A stretch of 64,000 nt of DNA from Earliella scabrosa (GCA_022605405.1 JABYQQ010000016.1:1-64000), one strand, 5' to 3'; positions 46,347 to 57,135 are shown, counted from the stretch's first letter. Program-made: numbers and translations. The notes: generated from the letters alone by a model not told the origin.

Positions 46347-47250
46347 TATGTGTATTCACGTTGGACTGAAGCAGCCGGTGCGATGTATGAAAGACGTACC
46401 ATAGCGTAGATCAACTGGGTGCACATGCCATGCTCAGAACGTTGGAGTCGATGTATAGACAGTCGATGCTGTAAGCTCAGACTCCGATGCACAGTGCGTT
46501 GATCTTGTACTAGATGAGCGACGAGCGTTGGGTGAGCGACGAGCGTTGGATGAGCGTCGAGGTGGCCAGAGTCAAGAAGGGCGTGTTTCCGATTCCACCT
46601 GGAATCGGTTATCATCTTGGGAATGCTGGCGTACGTCACGTGGTTTTTGGCCTACGCGAACTCCTTCCCGTTTTGGATCACTCGGCTTGATGCTTCAAGT
46701 TCAAGTTCTACGCTCGGCCTCTACTCTTTTCCTTCTCATTCCAAGACGGTGGCACCACTTGCCATCTGCCGTGTCCGCAACATGCAGATTGCATCGCAGG
46801 ATCCTGCTATCATCAACTAGAACGTAGTACTTAATACTTATATGTACCAGTCTATCCAAGAGCACTTCGCGCGGGTTGTGACGGGCACGCGTGCGGTGTA
46901 TACCTCCAGCGCGTGTTGACTAGCTAGTGTTTTGAGAGCTAGGAAAGCCGGTGCAAGCACCAGGATTGCAACTTGCGGGGGAATCGGGCTGGGCGGGCGG
47001 AGCAGCGCCTTTTTCCACAAGTTGATTCGGCGCGACGCGAGTCACGCGACGCGTGGCAACTGTCGTGGAGGCCACGTGCGCGCGTTCGCTCTCTCTCTCG
47101 CCCGGCGCTGCTCTCTGAGTCTTCCGTCCTTGTTTCTGTCTGCACGCACCGTCCTGCGCACGACTTCCAACACACGCTGTCTGACCATGCTCTCACTTGC
47201 TTGCTCTTCCTGGAGGATATTGATGAACTAGATGAACTACCGTCTCTCGA
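46347..47250. other. Spacer between array copy J and the mitochondrial carrier gene
   Basis: About 900 nt without a supported gene. It contains a short 18-bp tandem repeat near 46515. The carrier promoter should be in its right half; no clear TATA element was seen. Confidence 0.35.
46515..46562. repeat. 18-bp tandem repeat, about 2.6 copies
   Basis: tgagcgacgagcgttgg plus one variable base is repeated at 46515-46532 and 46533-46550, then a shorter diverged copy starts at 46551. It is a minisatellite-like tract in the J to carrier spacer. Confidence 0.8.
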
Positions 47251-48477
47251 ATGTCCGCCGATAGCACTTCGACCGTGAAGGACACGCAGAGCCTATCCTA
47301 CATTGTCCGCTCAGGTGCTGCAGGAGGGATTGCGGGATGTGTAGTGCGTACTATCTCAACATTTTACTCTTGCGCATGCTGAGTCTTTACACGCGCAGGC
47401 GAAGACCGTCGTCGCGCCATTGGACAGAGTCAAGATCCTCTTCCAGGCATCCAACCCTGACTTCCACAAGTACGCAGGTACGCCCTCATGACTACATGTA
47501 CCCTCCAGAAAACCGTGCAAATAGGACCTTTTAGGAACATGGAGCGGCGCGCTGCGCGCAACCGCACAGATCTATTCCGAGAACGGTGTCCGCGGTCTCC
47601 TCCAGGGCCATTCTGCCACCCTTCTCCGCATCTTCCCGTACGCAGCCATTAACTACATGGCTTATGACCAGTTCGAAGCCGTGCGTTTTTGATCCTATAC
47701 CTCGTCATCATGATGTGTTTCGAACTCGCTCTCAGTTGCTCATGCCCACTCGTGAGACGCAAACCAATGCGCGACGTTTCATCGCAGGCGCGGCCTCGGG
47801 TACGCCCTGCTTTCACGCGTCCGCGTCCGTCCGTCTCAACTCACCACGGCTATCACATGCCGACAGGCGTGTTATCAGTCTTCCTCACCTACCCACTCGA
47901 TCTCATCCGGGTTCGCATGGCATACAGCACCCGCCATACCTCCGACCCGACCCACCGCCCGTCCTTCCTCTCAGCTGTGCGCACCATCTACACTGAAGGG
48001 CTCTCATCCTCCTCCTCTACGGCTCCAGGAAGTACCTCGCACCAGCTCTTCGCCCGCTTCCCCATACTCAAGTTCTACCGCGGCTTCACCGTCAGCGTTG
48101 CAGGCATGATTCCCTACGCCGGCACGTCCTTCCTCGTCTGGGGCTTCCTCCACTCCAAAGTCCTCCCGCCCAAGTCCTCGTCCTCCGCACCGCGTCAGCG
48201 CAAGCCGCTCCTGGACCTCGGGTTCGGCGCGGTCGCTGGCCTGCTCGCCCAGACGGTCTCGTACCCCTTCGAGGTCGTCCGCCGCCGGATGCAAGTCGGC
48301 GGGCTCACGAGTCCCGACCGCTGGCTCCGGTGGTCGGACACCGTGCGCGTCGTATGGGAGACGCGCGGCTGGAGGGGGTTCTATGTCGGGCTGACCATCG
48401 GGTATTTGAAGGTGGTCCCGATGAAGTCCGTGAGCTTTGCGGTGTGGCAGGCATTAAGGCCCGTGATGGGTACATGA
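47251..48477 (+). CDS. Mitochondrial carrier protein, LEU5/SLC25A16-like
   Basis: Exons 47251-47343, 47399-47477, 47535-47680, 47736-47799 and 47867-48477 join in phase to 330 residues, a normal carrier length. Three carrier repeats are present, each with the Px[DE]xx[KR] signature: [11 protein letters not shown] (repeat 1), [10 protein letters not shown] (repeat 2) and [10 protein letters not shown] (repeat 3). The start is [14 protein letters not shown]. The sequence [20 protein letters not shown] and the repeat-2 signature suggest the subgroup of yeast Leu5 and human SLC25A16/SLC25A42, linked to coenzyme A or related nucleotide transport into mitochondria. Substrate assignment is by resemblance only. 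The protein acts in the inner membrane. It sits where the array changes from mainly plus to mainly minus strand. Confidence 0.92.
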
Positions 48478-48736
48478 TCTGAGTGGACACAGTAAGATCC
48501 ACATTGTATCCCTAGCGTCACACTACTATCTTAGAACGTTAACGAGCCGCATCGTGCGAGCCGTTGCTAGTTGATGACAGGCATGGGATATGTAAATGCT
48601 GATCGACGTTCGTACGACCTCTCGCGACTCGCTGCTACCACGACACAGCAGCGGCGCATCGCCCCGATCGCTAGTGAGTGCACAGTTGTAGCCCGCATGC
48701 CACAGTACTCTAATGCTACACTCTAGGGCGAAGAGG

Positions 48737-49369
48737 CTACTTCCCAAGACAAACCCACAAGGCAGCCGACCCCGCAAGCCCGACAGGCCCTACGATCGCC
48801 GCCCCGAGCCCTCCTGCCTTCAACGCTCTCAACGCGTCGTAGCCCTCCAGTCCACCATGACTCGGCCGCACGACCAGCCCCGTCGACAGCGCGAACACTC
48901 CCGAGATCATGCCCACCACACCTGCACCTTTCAGTGTCAGCGCCCATCCGAACACCGGATCCCATAGCTCACGACCCGCCTCCGCACGCGTTCTCCGCCA
49001 CACCTGCAATACCAGCACAGTTCCCACCGCCACCATCCCAATCCCAATCCATATCGCGAGGCTGCACAGTGCGCTCCCGGCCGCCGCAACCTTGGAGAAC
49101 GCGTTCGCCACGATGTGCTTGTCGGTTCCCCACGGATCCTGCTTCGCACGGACAAAGATCGAGGGGTAGTGCAGGATGGCGCCGCCGATGACCGTGTAGA
49201 CTATGCTTGCGGCGAGGCTCCACACCAACGAGAGGCCGTAGGAGACGATGACGATGAAAAGGATCCAACTCCATGGGAGAGTTAGCCCAGCTTCCGCGGG
49301 TGGCGAGGCGTCTCGACAGGGTACTCGTTGGAGTGGAGCCCCATTGCCGTCAGAGATTGAGCTGGGCAT
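48737..49369 (-). CDS. Array membrane protein K (four TM helices, core member)
   Basis: 210 residues from ATG 49369 (MPSSISDGNGAPLQRVP). An upstream in-frame ATG at 49510 would add 47 residues; I prefer 49369 because the extension has no counterpart in L. No intron. Predicted membrane segments are about 35-66, 95-122, 146-168 and 184-208. Helix 1 ends VYTVIGGAILHYPS. The loop after helix 2 is basic (VWRRTRAEAGREL). Helix 3 and linker read GMISGVFALSTGLVVRP then GYDALRALKAGGLG. With J and L it defines the family consensus. Confidence 0.85.
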   Translation of the reverse strand: MPSSISDGNGAPLQRVPCRDASPPAEAGLTLPWSWILFIVIVSYGLSLVWSLAASIVYTVIGGAILHYPSIFVRAKQDPWGTDKHIVANAFSKVAAAGSALCSLAIWIGIGMVAVGTVLVLQVWRRTRAEAGRELWDPVFGWALTLKGAGVVGMISGVFALSTGLVVRPSHGGLEGYDALRALKAGGLGAAIVGPVGLAGSAALWVCLGK

Positions 49370-49776
49370 GGTTGTATCGTTCGGTTCGAGTGGGTAAGGC
49401 TCTTGCGTTTGTAGTGGCGGCTTGGACCGGGTGTCTGGTGCGATGGAGGATTTGGAGATGGTGAGTAGAGCGTTGAATCTGCGCGTCTTATCGTGCTCGA
49501 TACTCATCATCTTTGCAGGTACTACAGGCAGATAGGGTGACGCGTCTCTCCGCGCCCTTAGCTGTGTCCATCCTACGGAGCAACGGAACACCTTGCACAA
49601 AGCCGAGAATACGTCAATTCGCCTCCTCCCACGCTGCTTCAAGTTCGAAGTTCGGGGTGCTATCGCTGGACGCTCGAGAGACGTTAGCCCGTCCAGTTCA
49701 GAAGGTTCGCCGATGTGTTATACGAGAACACAGCTAGGGTGTCGTTGTGTGTCCATACTGGTCATACAGCGGGTGA

Positions 49777-50424
49777 TCAACATATCGACAGCACTACTAA
49801 TATCGAGAAAATCAATACCAACAGCCCACCAACGATGACCGCCAAACCAGCCAATCCCACCTTCAGCGCATCCAATGCGCTATATCCCGCAGGGCCGACG
49901 TTCTCTGGCAGCACCAAGATTCCCAGCGCGAGCGCGAGCGCTCCACCTACAACCCCAGCCACCGCCGCTCCTATCCAGAACAACGTCCAGCGGGACTCTC
50001 TCTCCCCGTTCTCCCTGCATCTCCCCCACATCCACACTCCCAACGCCACTAGTAGTACGGTCACCGGACTGGAGATAGCGCTCCCGCATACTGCGGCCTT
50101 CATAAACGGTGGCGTAGGGCTGTAGGTTGCCGCAGACCACGGGTACCTCCTGTACGTGTGGGTGATGGACGGGTAGTGGAGGATGGCCGCGCCGGTACAT
50201 GTATAAACGAAGCTGATGAACGCCGTGAATGTTATCACAGCGCACGCTAGCAGGAGGCCCAACAACGCCCTGAGGCAGACCAGCACCCATTTGTAGAGCT
50301 GATCCTGTTCGTCATTGTCCGACGGCTCTTCAATTGGATCCCTGCGCGTTGACTGGAATGACGGAGCAGTAAGTCTGCCAATCTTTGGAGTGTAGGCACT
50401 GTCACTGAAGCTTGGACTGACCAT
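49777..50424 (-). CDS. Array membrane protein L (four TM helices, core member)
   Basis: 215 residues from ATG 50424 (MVSPSFSDSAYTPKIGR), no intron. Predicted membrane segments are about 53-80, 112-135, 147-173 and 189-214. Helix 1 ends VYTCTGAAILHYPS, followed by ITHTYRRYPWS. Helix 3 and linker read GVVGGALALALGILVLP then GYSALDALKVGLAG. A TTTAAA element about 75 bp upstream on the minus strand (near 50495) may be the TATA box. The close match to K, 407 bp away on the same strand, points to a local tandem duplication. Function unknown. Confidence 0.85.
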   Translation of the reverse strand: MVSPSFSDSAYTPKIGRLTAPSFQSTRRDPIEEPSDNDEQDQLYKWVLVCLRALLGLLLACAVITFTAFISFVYTCTGAAILHYPSITHTYRRYPWSAATYSPTPPFMKAAVCGSAISSPVTVLLVALGVWMWGRCRENGERESRWTLFWIGAAVAGVVGGALALALGILVLPENVGPAGYSALDALKVGLAGLAVIVGGLLVLIFSILVVLSIC

Positions 50425-50834
50425 GCTCGCACTGTGTAGGTGAGATTGAGAGGTGAGGTCGGCGATGATGGAGCCCGCAGGTTCGTGTATCCCTTTAAAT
50501 GCACCGCTGCGTGCTCATGATTGTTCTAGTCATCATAGTGCCGCGATCATGACGATGACAAATCGGTAGCTCGACGCGCCCTCAGGTGGGCTCCATTCCA
50601 CCGTGTCCCAAGCGGCTCATGAATCCCATGCCGCATGGGTTCACGAAGTCAGACATCGTACACACCAGCAATCCCATCCGTTGGGATGGACAGTCCGCGA
50701 CCCGGGTAATTCTGTTGGAAATACTATACGGGACAATCGTGTTCAACAGCTGAGTTGCTCTCCGACGTAGTACACAGGATCCTCTACAGCAGCACAGCCG
50801 CGCATTGCGGCGCTTGAGCTCGCGCTCTTGTCCG

Positions 50835-51482
50835 TCAACGAAACATGTACATGTACCACATCCAGAGCAACCCCGCCACGCTCGACACGACCGCTAGCAA
50901 CACCAGCCCTTCGATGAGGATGATCATCCGCGACGAAACGAGGTCCAGAGTGGCCATGAATGTGATGTCTAACATCGTCATCCCTAGGAGTATGATCACC
51001 GGAACTCCCCACTCAACCATCCCTCTGGGCGTGGGCAGCCCTGCGCCGAGGATGTAGGCGACGGATGCCGCCCCCACACAGACGGTGAGTGTGCAGATTG
51101 CCATGAACGCCATCCGTCCGAAGTAGATGGAACCGTATTCGCGGATCGCATCGTATGCGTCTACTGGTGCGAAGTATGCGTAGATTGGGAGGGCGAAGAG
51201 GACCGTGGAGGAGGGCGCAACAACGAAGGTGATGCTGAGCACCACGAACAGACGAAGGGATGCGAAGCCGTGATAACGATAGATGTGGCGTTGCGATTCC
51301 ACCGCACCATCTATCTGAGGCGGGGTGTGTACAAAGAGATTTCCTGGGACCACCTCCATGGTGTCGGCCGCGGATCCATCATGCTCCAGACGAGATTCGC
51401 AAGAAGTGCGCTTACGGAGCCGCCCCACGGGGGACAGCGTTGCGCGTTCTGTCTCTTCGTTGCGTGGAATCGGCTTGGACAT
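50835..51482 (-). CDS. Array membrane protein M (four TM helices)
   Basis: 215 residues from ATG 51482 (MSKPIPRNEETERATLSP), no intron. The N-terminus is charged (RLRKRTSCESRLEHD). Predicted membrane segments are about 76-105, 121-147, 157-179 and 184-212. There is only a short loop between helices 2 and 3 and the helix 3-4 linker is brief (LVSSRM). Motif conservation is weak, so membership rests on size, topology and position between L and N. A TATATAAG box lies 67 bp upstream. Confidence 0.75.
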   Translation of the reverse strand: MSKPIPRNEETERATLSPVGRLRKRTSCESRLEHDGSAADTMEVVPGNLFVHTPPQIDGAVESQRHIYRYHGFASLRLFVVLSITFVVAPSSTVLFALPIYAYFAPVDAYDAIREYGSIYFGRMAFMAICTLTVCVGAASVAYILGAGLPTPRGMVEWGVPVIILLGMTMLDITFMATLDLVSSRMIILIEGLVLLAVVSSVAGLLWMWYMYMFR

Positions 51483-51548
51483 CTGAGGTAGTCAAGATGG
51501 GAGTATGACAGCTGGGGCGCACAACAAGCTCGATCGCTGAGGGAGGGT

Positions 51549-51556
51549 CTTATATA
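51549..51556 (-). promoter_or_regulatory. Probable TATA box of array gene M
   Basis: The minus strand reads TATATAAG, 67 bp upstream of the start codon at 51482. The octamer is the same as the one upstream of copy G, at a similar distance. Confidence 0.55.
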
Positions 51557-51909
51557 GGTTCCTCGCATCGCTTCATTTCATTAGACAAATACATCGTTAC
51601 GCTGGAAACGAAACAATTGTTTTCGATAGCCGTGCCTCGCGTCTCGTGAGCATGGTACGATTGGAGAACCTTCTGCCAGTAGAATGTTACCTACCGCACG
51701 CACCTACAGTACTAGGGAGAAACGGAGGGACATGGAAAGTGAAACTGGCTCTTTTGTTCCTCGAAGAAGTTAATCGCCACACTGAACAGATGCAGAGGAC
51801 TCAAAGATAGTTCGGAGGTGCATACTCAGCACACACGACGTACATCGTACATGCATGGCAGACCACATAGACACTCGACAATCCTCCCCTGTTCCGACTA
51901 CATATGATC

Positions 51910-52627
51910 TCACATGGTGCGATCCGGAGTCTTGTCGACACGCACCCTCCGCGCGAGCTTGAGAGCTCGGTAAAAGGCGAACGCAAAGACGATGAACACT
52001 ATGCCTCCAGCGAACCCAATTGTGAGTGCATCTGTGGCCGTGACTCCTTTCGGCGAGAGGACGAGGGTACCCACAGCCGGAGCAACGGCGGCGCCAAGGA
52101 CAGCCACATTGCTCGCCGGCTGGTTCGCCTCCATGATGTGCGGTTGAGGGGAGGAAACTTGGTCCGGCTTCAACGTCCACCAAGCCTTGACCGTGAAGGC
52201 GGCGAAGGACATGACTGAGATGACGATCCCGGTGATGACGGAGCCCAACAACGTTGCTCCGAAGCCCGCGGGCCGCTCGCAAGCACATCGTAGCGTAGGG
52301 GAAGGTAGTCCACGCGAGGATGAGCACGATGATTCCGGTGAGGAGGTACATGATGCTGAGTACGGTGGTGGCGATGATGAGCCACAGCGCGAGTGAGACG
52401 ATGTTGAGCGGATCGGGGAGGCAATCACGGAACCCATACACGCGATCGTGGTGGTAGGTGCGAATCTTGGGTGGATCTAGTTTGCGCCCGCGCTCGGTAT
52501 CCTCGGAGAAGACGAGGGTACGATCCGCTAATGCGCTTGTACTGGATCGGGGGGAAGTCATGAGACGCGCGTACTCTTCCTCCGCATCGCGGGAGAGGCG
52601 GTAGGCAGATGTGGGCGTGAGGGTCAT
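51910..52627 (-). pseudogene. Array membrane protein N, frameshifted copy
   Basis: From ATG 52627 (MTLTPTSAYRLSRDAEEEY) the frame encodes a polar N-terminus and helix 1 ending MYLLTGIIVLI then FPYATM, which resembles the EPYATA that follows helix 1 in copy H. It then reads Arg/His-rich sequence unlike a protein of this family. The frame one base further on encodes the expected rest: helix 2 (ATLLGSVITGIVISVMSFAA), helix 3 (NVAVLGAAVAPAVGTLVL) with linker GVTATDALTIGFAG, and helix 4, ending RVDKTPDRTM at 51910. One base must be skipped, at about 52256-52300, where short runs of G and C occur. Either a recent mutation or an assembly error. Confidence 0.6.
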
Positions 52628-53640
52628 GCAGTGTGAAGAGCAGTGGAGTGGTCCGATATGTGAGTCGCGCTATCATACCAATTCACATTCAGACGTTTTA
52701 CACCGGGTTTTGTGTGCGCCCTGATCAGCACGTTGTGTGCGTGTGGCCTGTGCGCGAGTACATCTGGAACGACATGTAAGGGTAGTGTGCACGCACCTAT
52801 ACAACGCGTTGGCCTATCGATTACCAGGGATCAGAGGTCGAGAAGTGTATCCCAGCCTCGGCAACGTGGCTACATGTAGGTGCAAGGCCGGGCGATGCAT
52901 TGCTTCCGATGTGCTTGGTTCGTGCACCTCAAAGCCTTCGAAGTGACCACATCTATGTTCAGCTACACAGAGAGTCGGTATTCCCAGAATGGTGGAGCAT
53001 GCGCGGAACGAGACTTACCCATGAACTGGCTGCATACAGGTACATAGGCGACGAAAGTGAAAGTCGGAAGATCATTGTTAGCGCCCAATGCAACATTAGT
53101 CATCTAACCATACTGTAGTAAGTTCGCGGTGGGTTATATGAACGAATTTGTCGACATGGATGTCACTCGCAGCTACTAACAACACTATACTTAGGAAAGG
53201 GCTGGTGTGACGGTCTTGAGCCCTGCAAAGGCGCGTAGACTATCAGACGCCTGCCCAGAGTCTCTGCACGGATACGCAAGATTGCGAACCGGCTCCTTCT
53301 GGCACGTCTCGGAATGCCTTGCCTGAACTGTGCGCCCCTATGCGCATGCTCTTTGGGCAGTACAGGAACCCGCACATATAACCAAGTAGTGGATCCACCA
53401 CCAGAACACCAGGAACAGCTTGCGAGTCAGCTTCACTTCCGATAGCCGTTTCTGCCTTTCTCTTCCGGGTCTCCCAAGCAGTATGGACGCCCGTCACGAG
53501 GTGTTGTAGTTTTGGACAGGTCTTCTACTCGTGACGCGGGTACCGACAATATACATAAATGATACAGAAGGGCTAGGAAAGAGCTAAACGAACGTGATCC
53601 ATGATACGAAACCCTGCGGACCAAACACCACCATTCGACC
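52628..53640. other. Spacer between array copies N and O
   Basis: About 1 kb without a supported gene; short ORFs on both strands lack domains. It should hold the promoter of N and the 3' end of O. Confidence 0.35.
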
Positions 53641-54402
53641 TCATCCTCGACAACAACAGAAGGCGCAAGGCATCAAGACAACAGCGAACACCACCCCATA
53701 GATGAGCGATCCCATACACCCATCAATCATCGCATTCTTCGCATCCACCCCAGGCAAGCCGTCGAACTCGCCGTACACCGCGATGCCCACCGCGATGACG
53801 AATACGCCCGACACGGCAGCGGCGACCGCGGTAATGAGGATGAATGCCTTCGCGCCGTTCCTACGCGTGTTGAGACATCGGAACAGCCTATTGACAAGTT
53901 GCGCTAGGAGCAGGACGCCGCTGACATACAACGCTTCTCCGATGAACAACGGGTGGACCGTCGGCTCGCGTGGTACACCGAGTCCGACAACGTCCGGAGG
54001 TGGTTTGGCGGATGTGAGGGCAGGAGCGGCCTCGGGTGAAGGGGACGAGTGGGTCGAACCGCGGGATAGGATGTGTTCCCCGAGGATGGGCGCGGTGGAT
54101 GCGACGAGCGTGACGATGAAGAAGACCAGCACGTAGACATAGTAGAACGTGTATCCAGAACGACGATCGGCTTCGTCCTCGGGCCCCAACATGTTCGATA
54201 GGATGCGACGAGGGAGGCTCTTTCGGGTCCGGCCACTTCGCCCGGTCTCTGCATCGCGCTGTGAGGTGAGGGTAACCTCGTCGTCGTCGAATGTAGCGCG
54301 TGGTGAGAATCGGGGGAGTTGCGATGGTTGGTATCGAGTCGCGGCGACGCTCGATGGGTGATAGGAGGAGCTGAGCGTTTGCATCTTGACAGAGGAAGTC
54401 AT
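53641..54402 (-). CDS. Array membrane protein O (four TM helices)
   Basis: 253 residues from ATG 54402 (MTSSVKMQTLSSSYHPSS); the open frame extends further upstream, but the extra sequence is Cys-rich and unlike the family. No intron. Predicted membrane segments are about 84-111, 152-175, 184-210 and 226-252. Helix 1 ends STAPILGEHILSRGS, a weak form of the G-x-x-I-L motif. Helix 3 (AAVAAAVSGVFVIAVGIAVY) fits the consensus seen in J-L. The C-terminus is CCCRG, a Cys cluster that could be palmitoylated. Function unknown. Confidence 0.8.
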   Translation of the reverse strand: MTSSVKMQTLSSSYHPSSVAATRYQPSQLPRFSPRATFDDDEVTLTSQRDAETGRSGRTRKSLPRRILSNMLGPEDEADRRSGYTFYYVYVLVFFIVTLVASTAPILGEHILSRGSTHSSPSPEAAPALTSAKPPPDVVGLGVPREPTVHPLFIGEALYVSGVLLLAQLVNRLFRCLNTRRNGAKAFILITAVAAAVSGVFVIAVGIAVYGEFDGLPGVDAKNAMIDGCMGSLIYGVVFAVVLMPCAFCCCRG

Positions 54403-54897
54403 GGTGGCCGTGGAGAGGTTGGACTGGTGATGACGGAGAGCTAAAACAAGTTGAAAAGCATGTGGATCCAGCGAAGGTGAGTTCTGACCATTCTTTTGAA
54501 GGGTGTGCGCCAAACAAGTACAAACAGTTCGGGCCACCATGCATAAGCGCGACATCCTCTGCAAATGCCAAAGGGCTTTGATAACAGCTTTTGAGGACAG
54601 ACGTGCACAAACTTCTCGCTTACAGCTATCTCTAGATGTGTTCTTGCGTGGAATGGGGATGCCTACGAAAGTAGCCGTACATGCGCCTACGTGATGGATC
54701 ATGCATGAGCTCGCCAGACTGGATGTCAACGGTACGCGCAAAGACTCACTATGTGCAAGCAGGATTGAAGGAAAGCCTCAATGCTTCTGAAGTGTGATGA
54801 CGGTTGCGCTCGAGGGCTCGACAGCTGCCAGGAATATAGGCACGGACTCGGATATCTAGAAAGTCTACGATACATATCAGCAAGACAGAGTTACACG

Positions 54898-55556
54898 TCA
54901 AACCGGTACCTGCTGCCTACGACAGAACAGTACATAGATGAAAGCGATCACCAAGACGAGCGAAACGGACACCACCACCATGCCCAAGAGACCTGCTTTC
55001 AACGCCTGAGCCGCCGTGAACACATCCGACTCGAGTAGGTGCGGCCAGACAGCGACGCCGGTAATTGGAACAAACGCTCCCGCGACGACAGTCCCAACAA
55101 CTTCTAGTGACCAGAACACGACCGTCCTGGAAGCCCCGCACTTCCCGGCATACCACGCCGCGACACCGGCGAGGAGGAACGCGAAGGCATCGAGTATTGC
55201 GCACGCGCCTAGGAGGGCCGGTGCGAGTACAACCATACTTCCTGAATCAGTGCGCCGTCCCCCAGGATCCGAGCCCCGGCAGACATGAATGTCACGGCAA
55301 GCCCGAACGTTACGAGCATGCTGCATGGAACAACGAGTGTCATGTAGAAGATGACAAGGGACGACGGGCCACCGTAGGCGGACCTGCGCGCGTCGTGAGC
55401 TCCGTGGTGGACCTCGTCGGGAGGAGAGTGCTGCGGGGGATGGTCGACTGGGAGTGAGCTTGCAAAGTCATCGACCTCGAGCTGCGTCTCCCCAGAGAGA
55501 TGCTCGTGGAACGCGGACTTCTCGCGGTATCGGGACGCGTCGGGAGAAGGGTTCAT
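54898..55556 (-). pseudogene. Array membrane protein P, frameshifted copy
   Basis: From ATG 55556 (MNPSPDASRYREKSAFHEH) the frame gives a polar N-terminus and helix 1 (SLVIFYMTLVVPCSMLVTF) ending SAGARILGDG, then soon stops. Another frame continues with helix 2 (VLAPALLGACAILDAFAFLL), helix 3 (VVGTVVAGAFVPITGVAVWP), the family linker FTAAQALKAGLLG and helix 4, ending RRQQVPV at 54898. The change of frame needs one extra base and fits the run of five C at 55259-55263 (five G in the coding strand). Apart from this the copy looks well preserved, so either a very recent inactivation or a homopolymer error. Confidence 0.65.
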
Positions 55557-56376
55557 CGACGTGCCAGCAAAGAAGACACGAGAGGACGTAGTGGCAAGGG
55601 TATGAGAAGAGGGCAAGACTGGACGACGGCTCTTCTCGCAGCACGACGCAGCCGTTATAGTCTCCACAAAAATGTGTCATTCTCGCCTCCCCACCAACGA
55701 GGCAGGACGGCGCGCTGCTGGGGGTAGCCTTGACTGGATAACTACTCACTGGGAATACCAGAAGTCGTATGATCTGACTCCAAGGCCTGCTTGACGAGGG
55801 CCAACATGATATCATCCTGCACTTACAGTTCCTCTCATCTTCGGGCTGTAACTGTTGGGCGTGGGGAGGACCCACATGACGCGAGCGGACCGTCACGTAT
55901 ACGAATGAAGCGAGAGTATCGAGCAAGTATGCGCAAGGCGACCGGGGCCAAAGAGGTACTGTTCCAAGAGAGAGGGACGTTGGAACCCTCACGCAAGACA
56001 TCGCCACGTGGGCCTGGGCCTAGGTATCTGTTTCTGGTATCCTTGACGCCCGAGAAGCCGTTTCCAACTCGCTAACTTGCCGATCTTCGCTGATGTCCTC
56101 CAAACTCAGCCTCGGACCTGAAAATATGCAGCCTGAGGCCCTCAGGAGCTCTGGCAGAGCGCAAGTACCCTGCATGCAGCGCTCGCTTACTTACTAAGTG
56201 GAGAGACGACGCTAGAGCCAACGATGCAAGCGATGTATCTCTGCCATATTGTGCTCACAAACAAAAGGTCTCCATGTATCTATGTCCATGAGCAGGGCTT
56301 CTTATACTCCCAAGCGCAACGTGTAAGATACTGCATCTGCTAATTCCCCTCCTTTACCTCGCACAGCACCGAAATC
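55557..56376. other. Divergent spacer between array copies P and Q
   Basis: About 820 nt between start codons of two divergently oriented copies, so it should contain both promoters. A minus-strand ORF at 55468-56007 overlaps it but has no helix pattern or domain and I reject it. Confidence 0.4.
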
Positions 56377-57135
56377 ATGCTCACCAGTCTCCCGAACGAA
56401 GAACATACCCCACTCTGTCCCAAGCAGCAGGGCTCTCCTGCGAGGATCTCTCTCGACTTGCAGTCGCGGTGCTCTTCTCCGCCGCCGTCCTACACCTCTA
56501 TTCCTCCTCGCCACTCGCGAGCCAAAGTGCGACTCTCGCGCCCGACGCCAGCCCATGCTCAGACAAGGGAGCTACACGAGCTTGAAGCGCAACGGGCCTC
56601 TGCGCCCGGCTCCCCCGCGCAAGCTACCAGCGTCGAGCCAGTGGCGAGCTCAATCATGTCCAAGCTAAACGATCTCCTGATCGTCTTGCTCGTTCTTCCC
56701 ATCCCAATCTGCGCCTCCGCAGTCTACAGCTTTCTCACAAGCGCGCTTGCGCGTTTCCTCTTCCTCCGAGGCACCGAACCCTTCGCCTCCATTTCCGCCA
56801 CCGCCCTCATCCCACCCACCTTCCTCGGTGCAATCATCATAACGACCGCATTCTGTCCGCTCTACGTCCTATATGAGCCCTTCCGTACCGTCATGCTCAA
56901 GTGGGACCTGACAGACGACACGCGTCGTCAATGGGCCATCCGCATCGGGGCTATATCTGCCTGGGTGTTCCTGCCCTTCACTGTCGGAGTCGCAGTGTGC
57001 CCGACGTGGGTACCGGAGGGCTTTGCGGTGGTGCATGCGTTGCACCTGACGCTCTGGGGCATGTTCCCCATCGCCGTCGTTATGGCCGTCCTTGGTCTTC
57101 CTGGCTGCATATTCATCTCCCATGGGGATTGGTAG
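56377..57135 (+). CDS. Array membrane protein Q (four TM helices)
   Basis: 252 residues from ATG 56377 (MLTSLPNEEHTPLCPKQQG), no intron. Residues 1-95 are Ser/Pro/Arg-rich and probably disordered. Predicted membrane segments are about 98-128, 142-166, 187-208 and 219-247. The linker PEGFAVVHALHLTLWG between helices 3 and 4 fits the family's G-x-x-x-x-x-A-L position, and helix 3 reads FLPFTVGVAVCPTW. It is the only clear plus-strand copy right of the carrier gene. Confidence 0.8.
   Translation: MLTSLPNEEHTPLCPKQQGSPARISLDLQSRCSSPPPSYTSIPPRHSRAKVRLSRPTPAHAQTRELHELEAQRASAPGSPAQATSVEPVASSIMSKLNDLLIVLLVLPIPICASAVYSFLTSALARFLFLRGTEPFASISATALIPPTFLGAIIITTAFCPLYVLYEPFRTVMLKWDLTDDTRRQWAIRIGAISAWVFLPFTVGVAVCPTWVPEGFAVVHALHLTLWGMFPIAVVMAVLGLPGCIFISHGDW

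Noticed and set aside
55468..56007. 179-codon minus-strand ORF overlapping copy P
   Set aside because: It overlaps the P coding region in another frame and the P-Q promoter space, and lacks helix pattern or domain.
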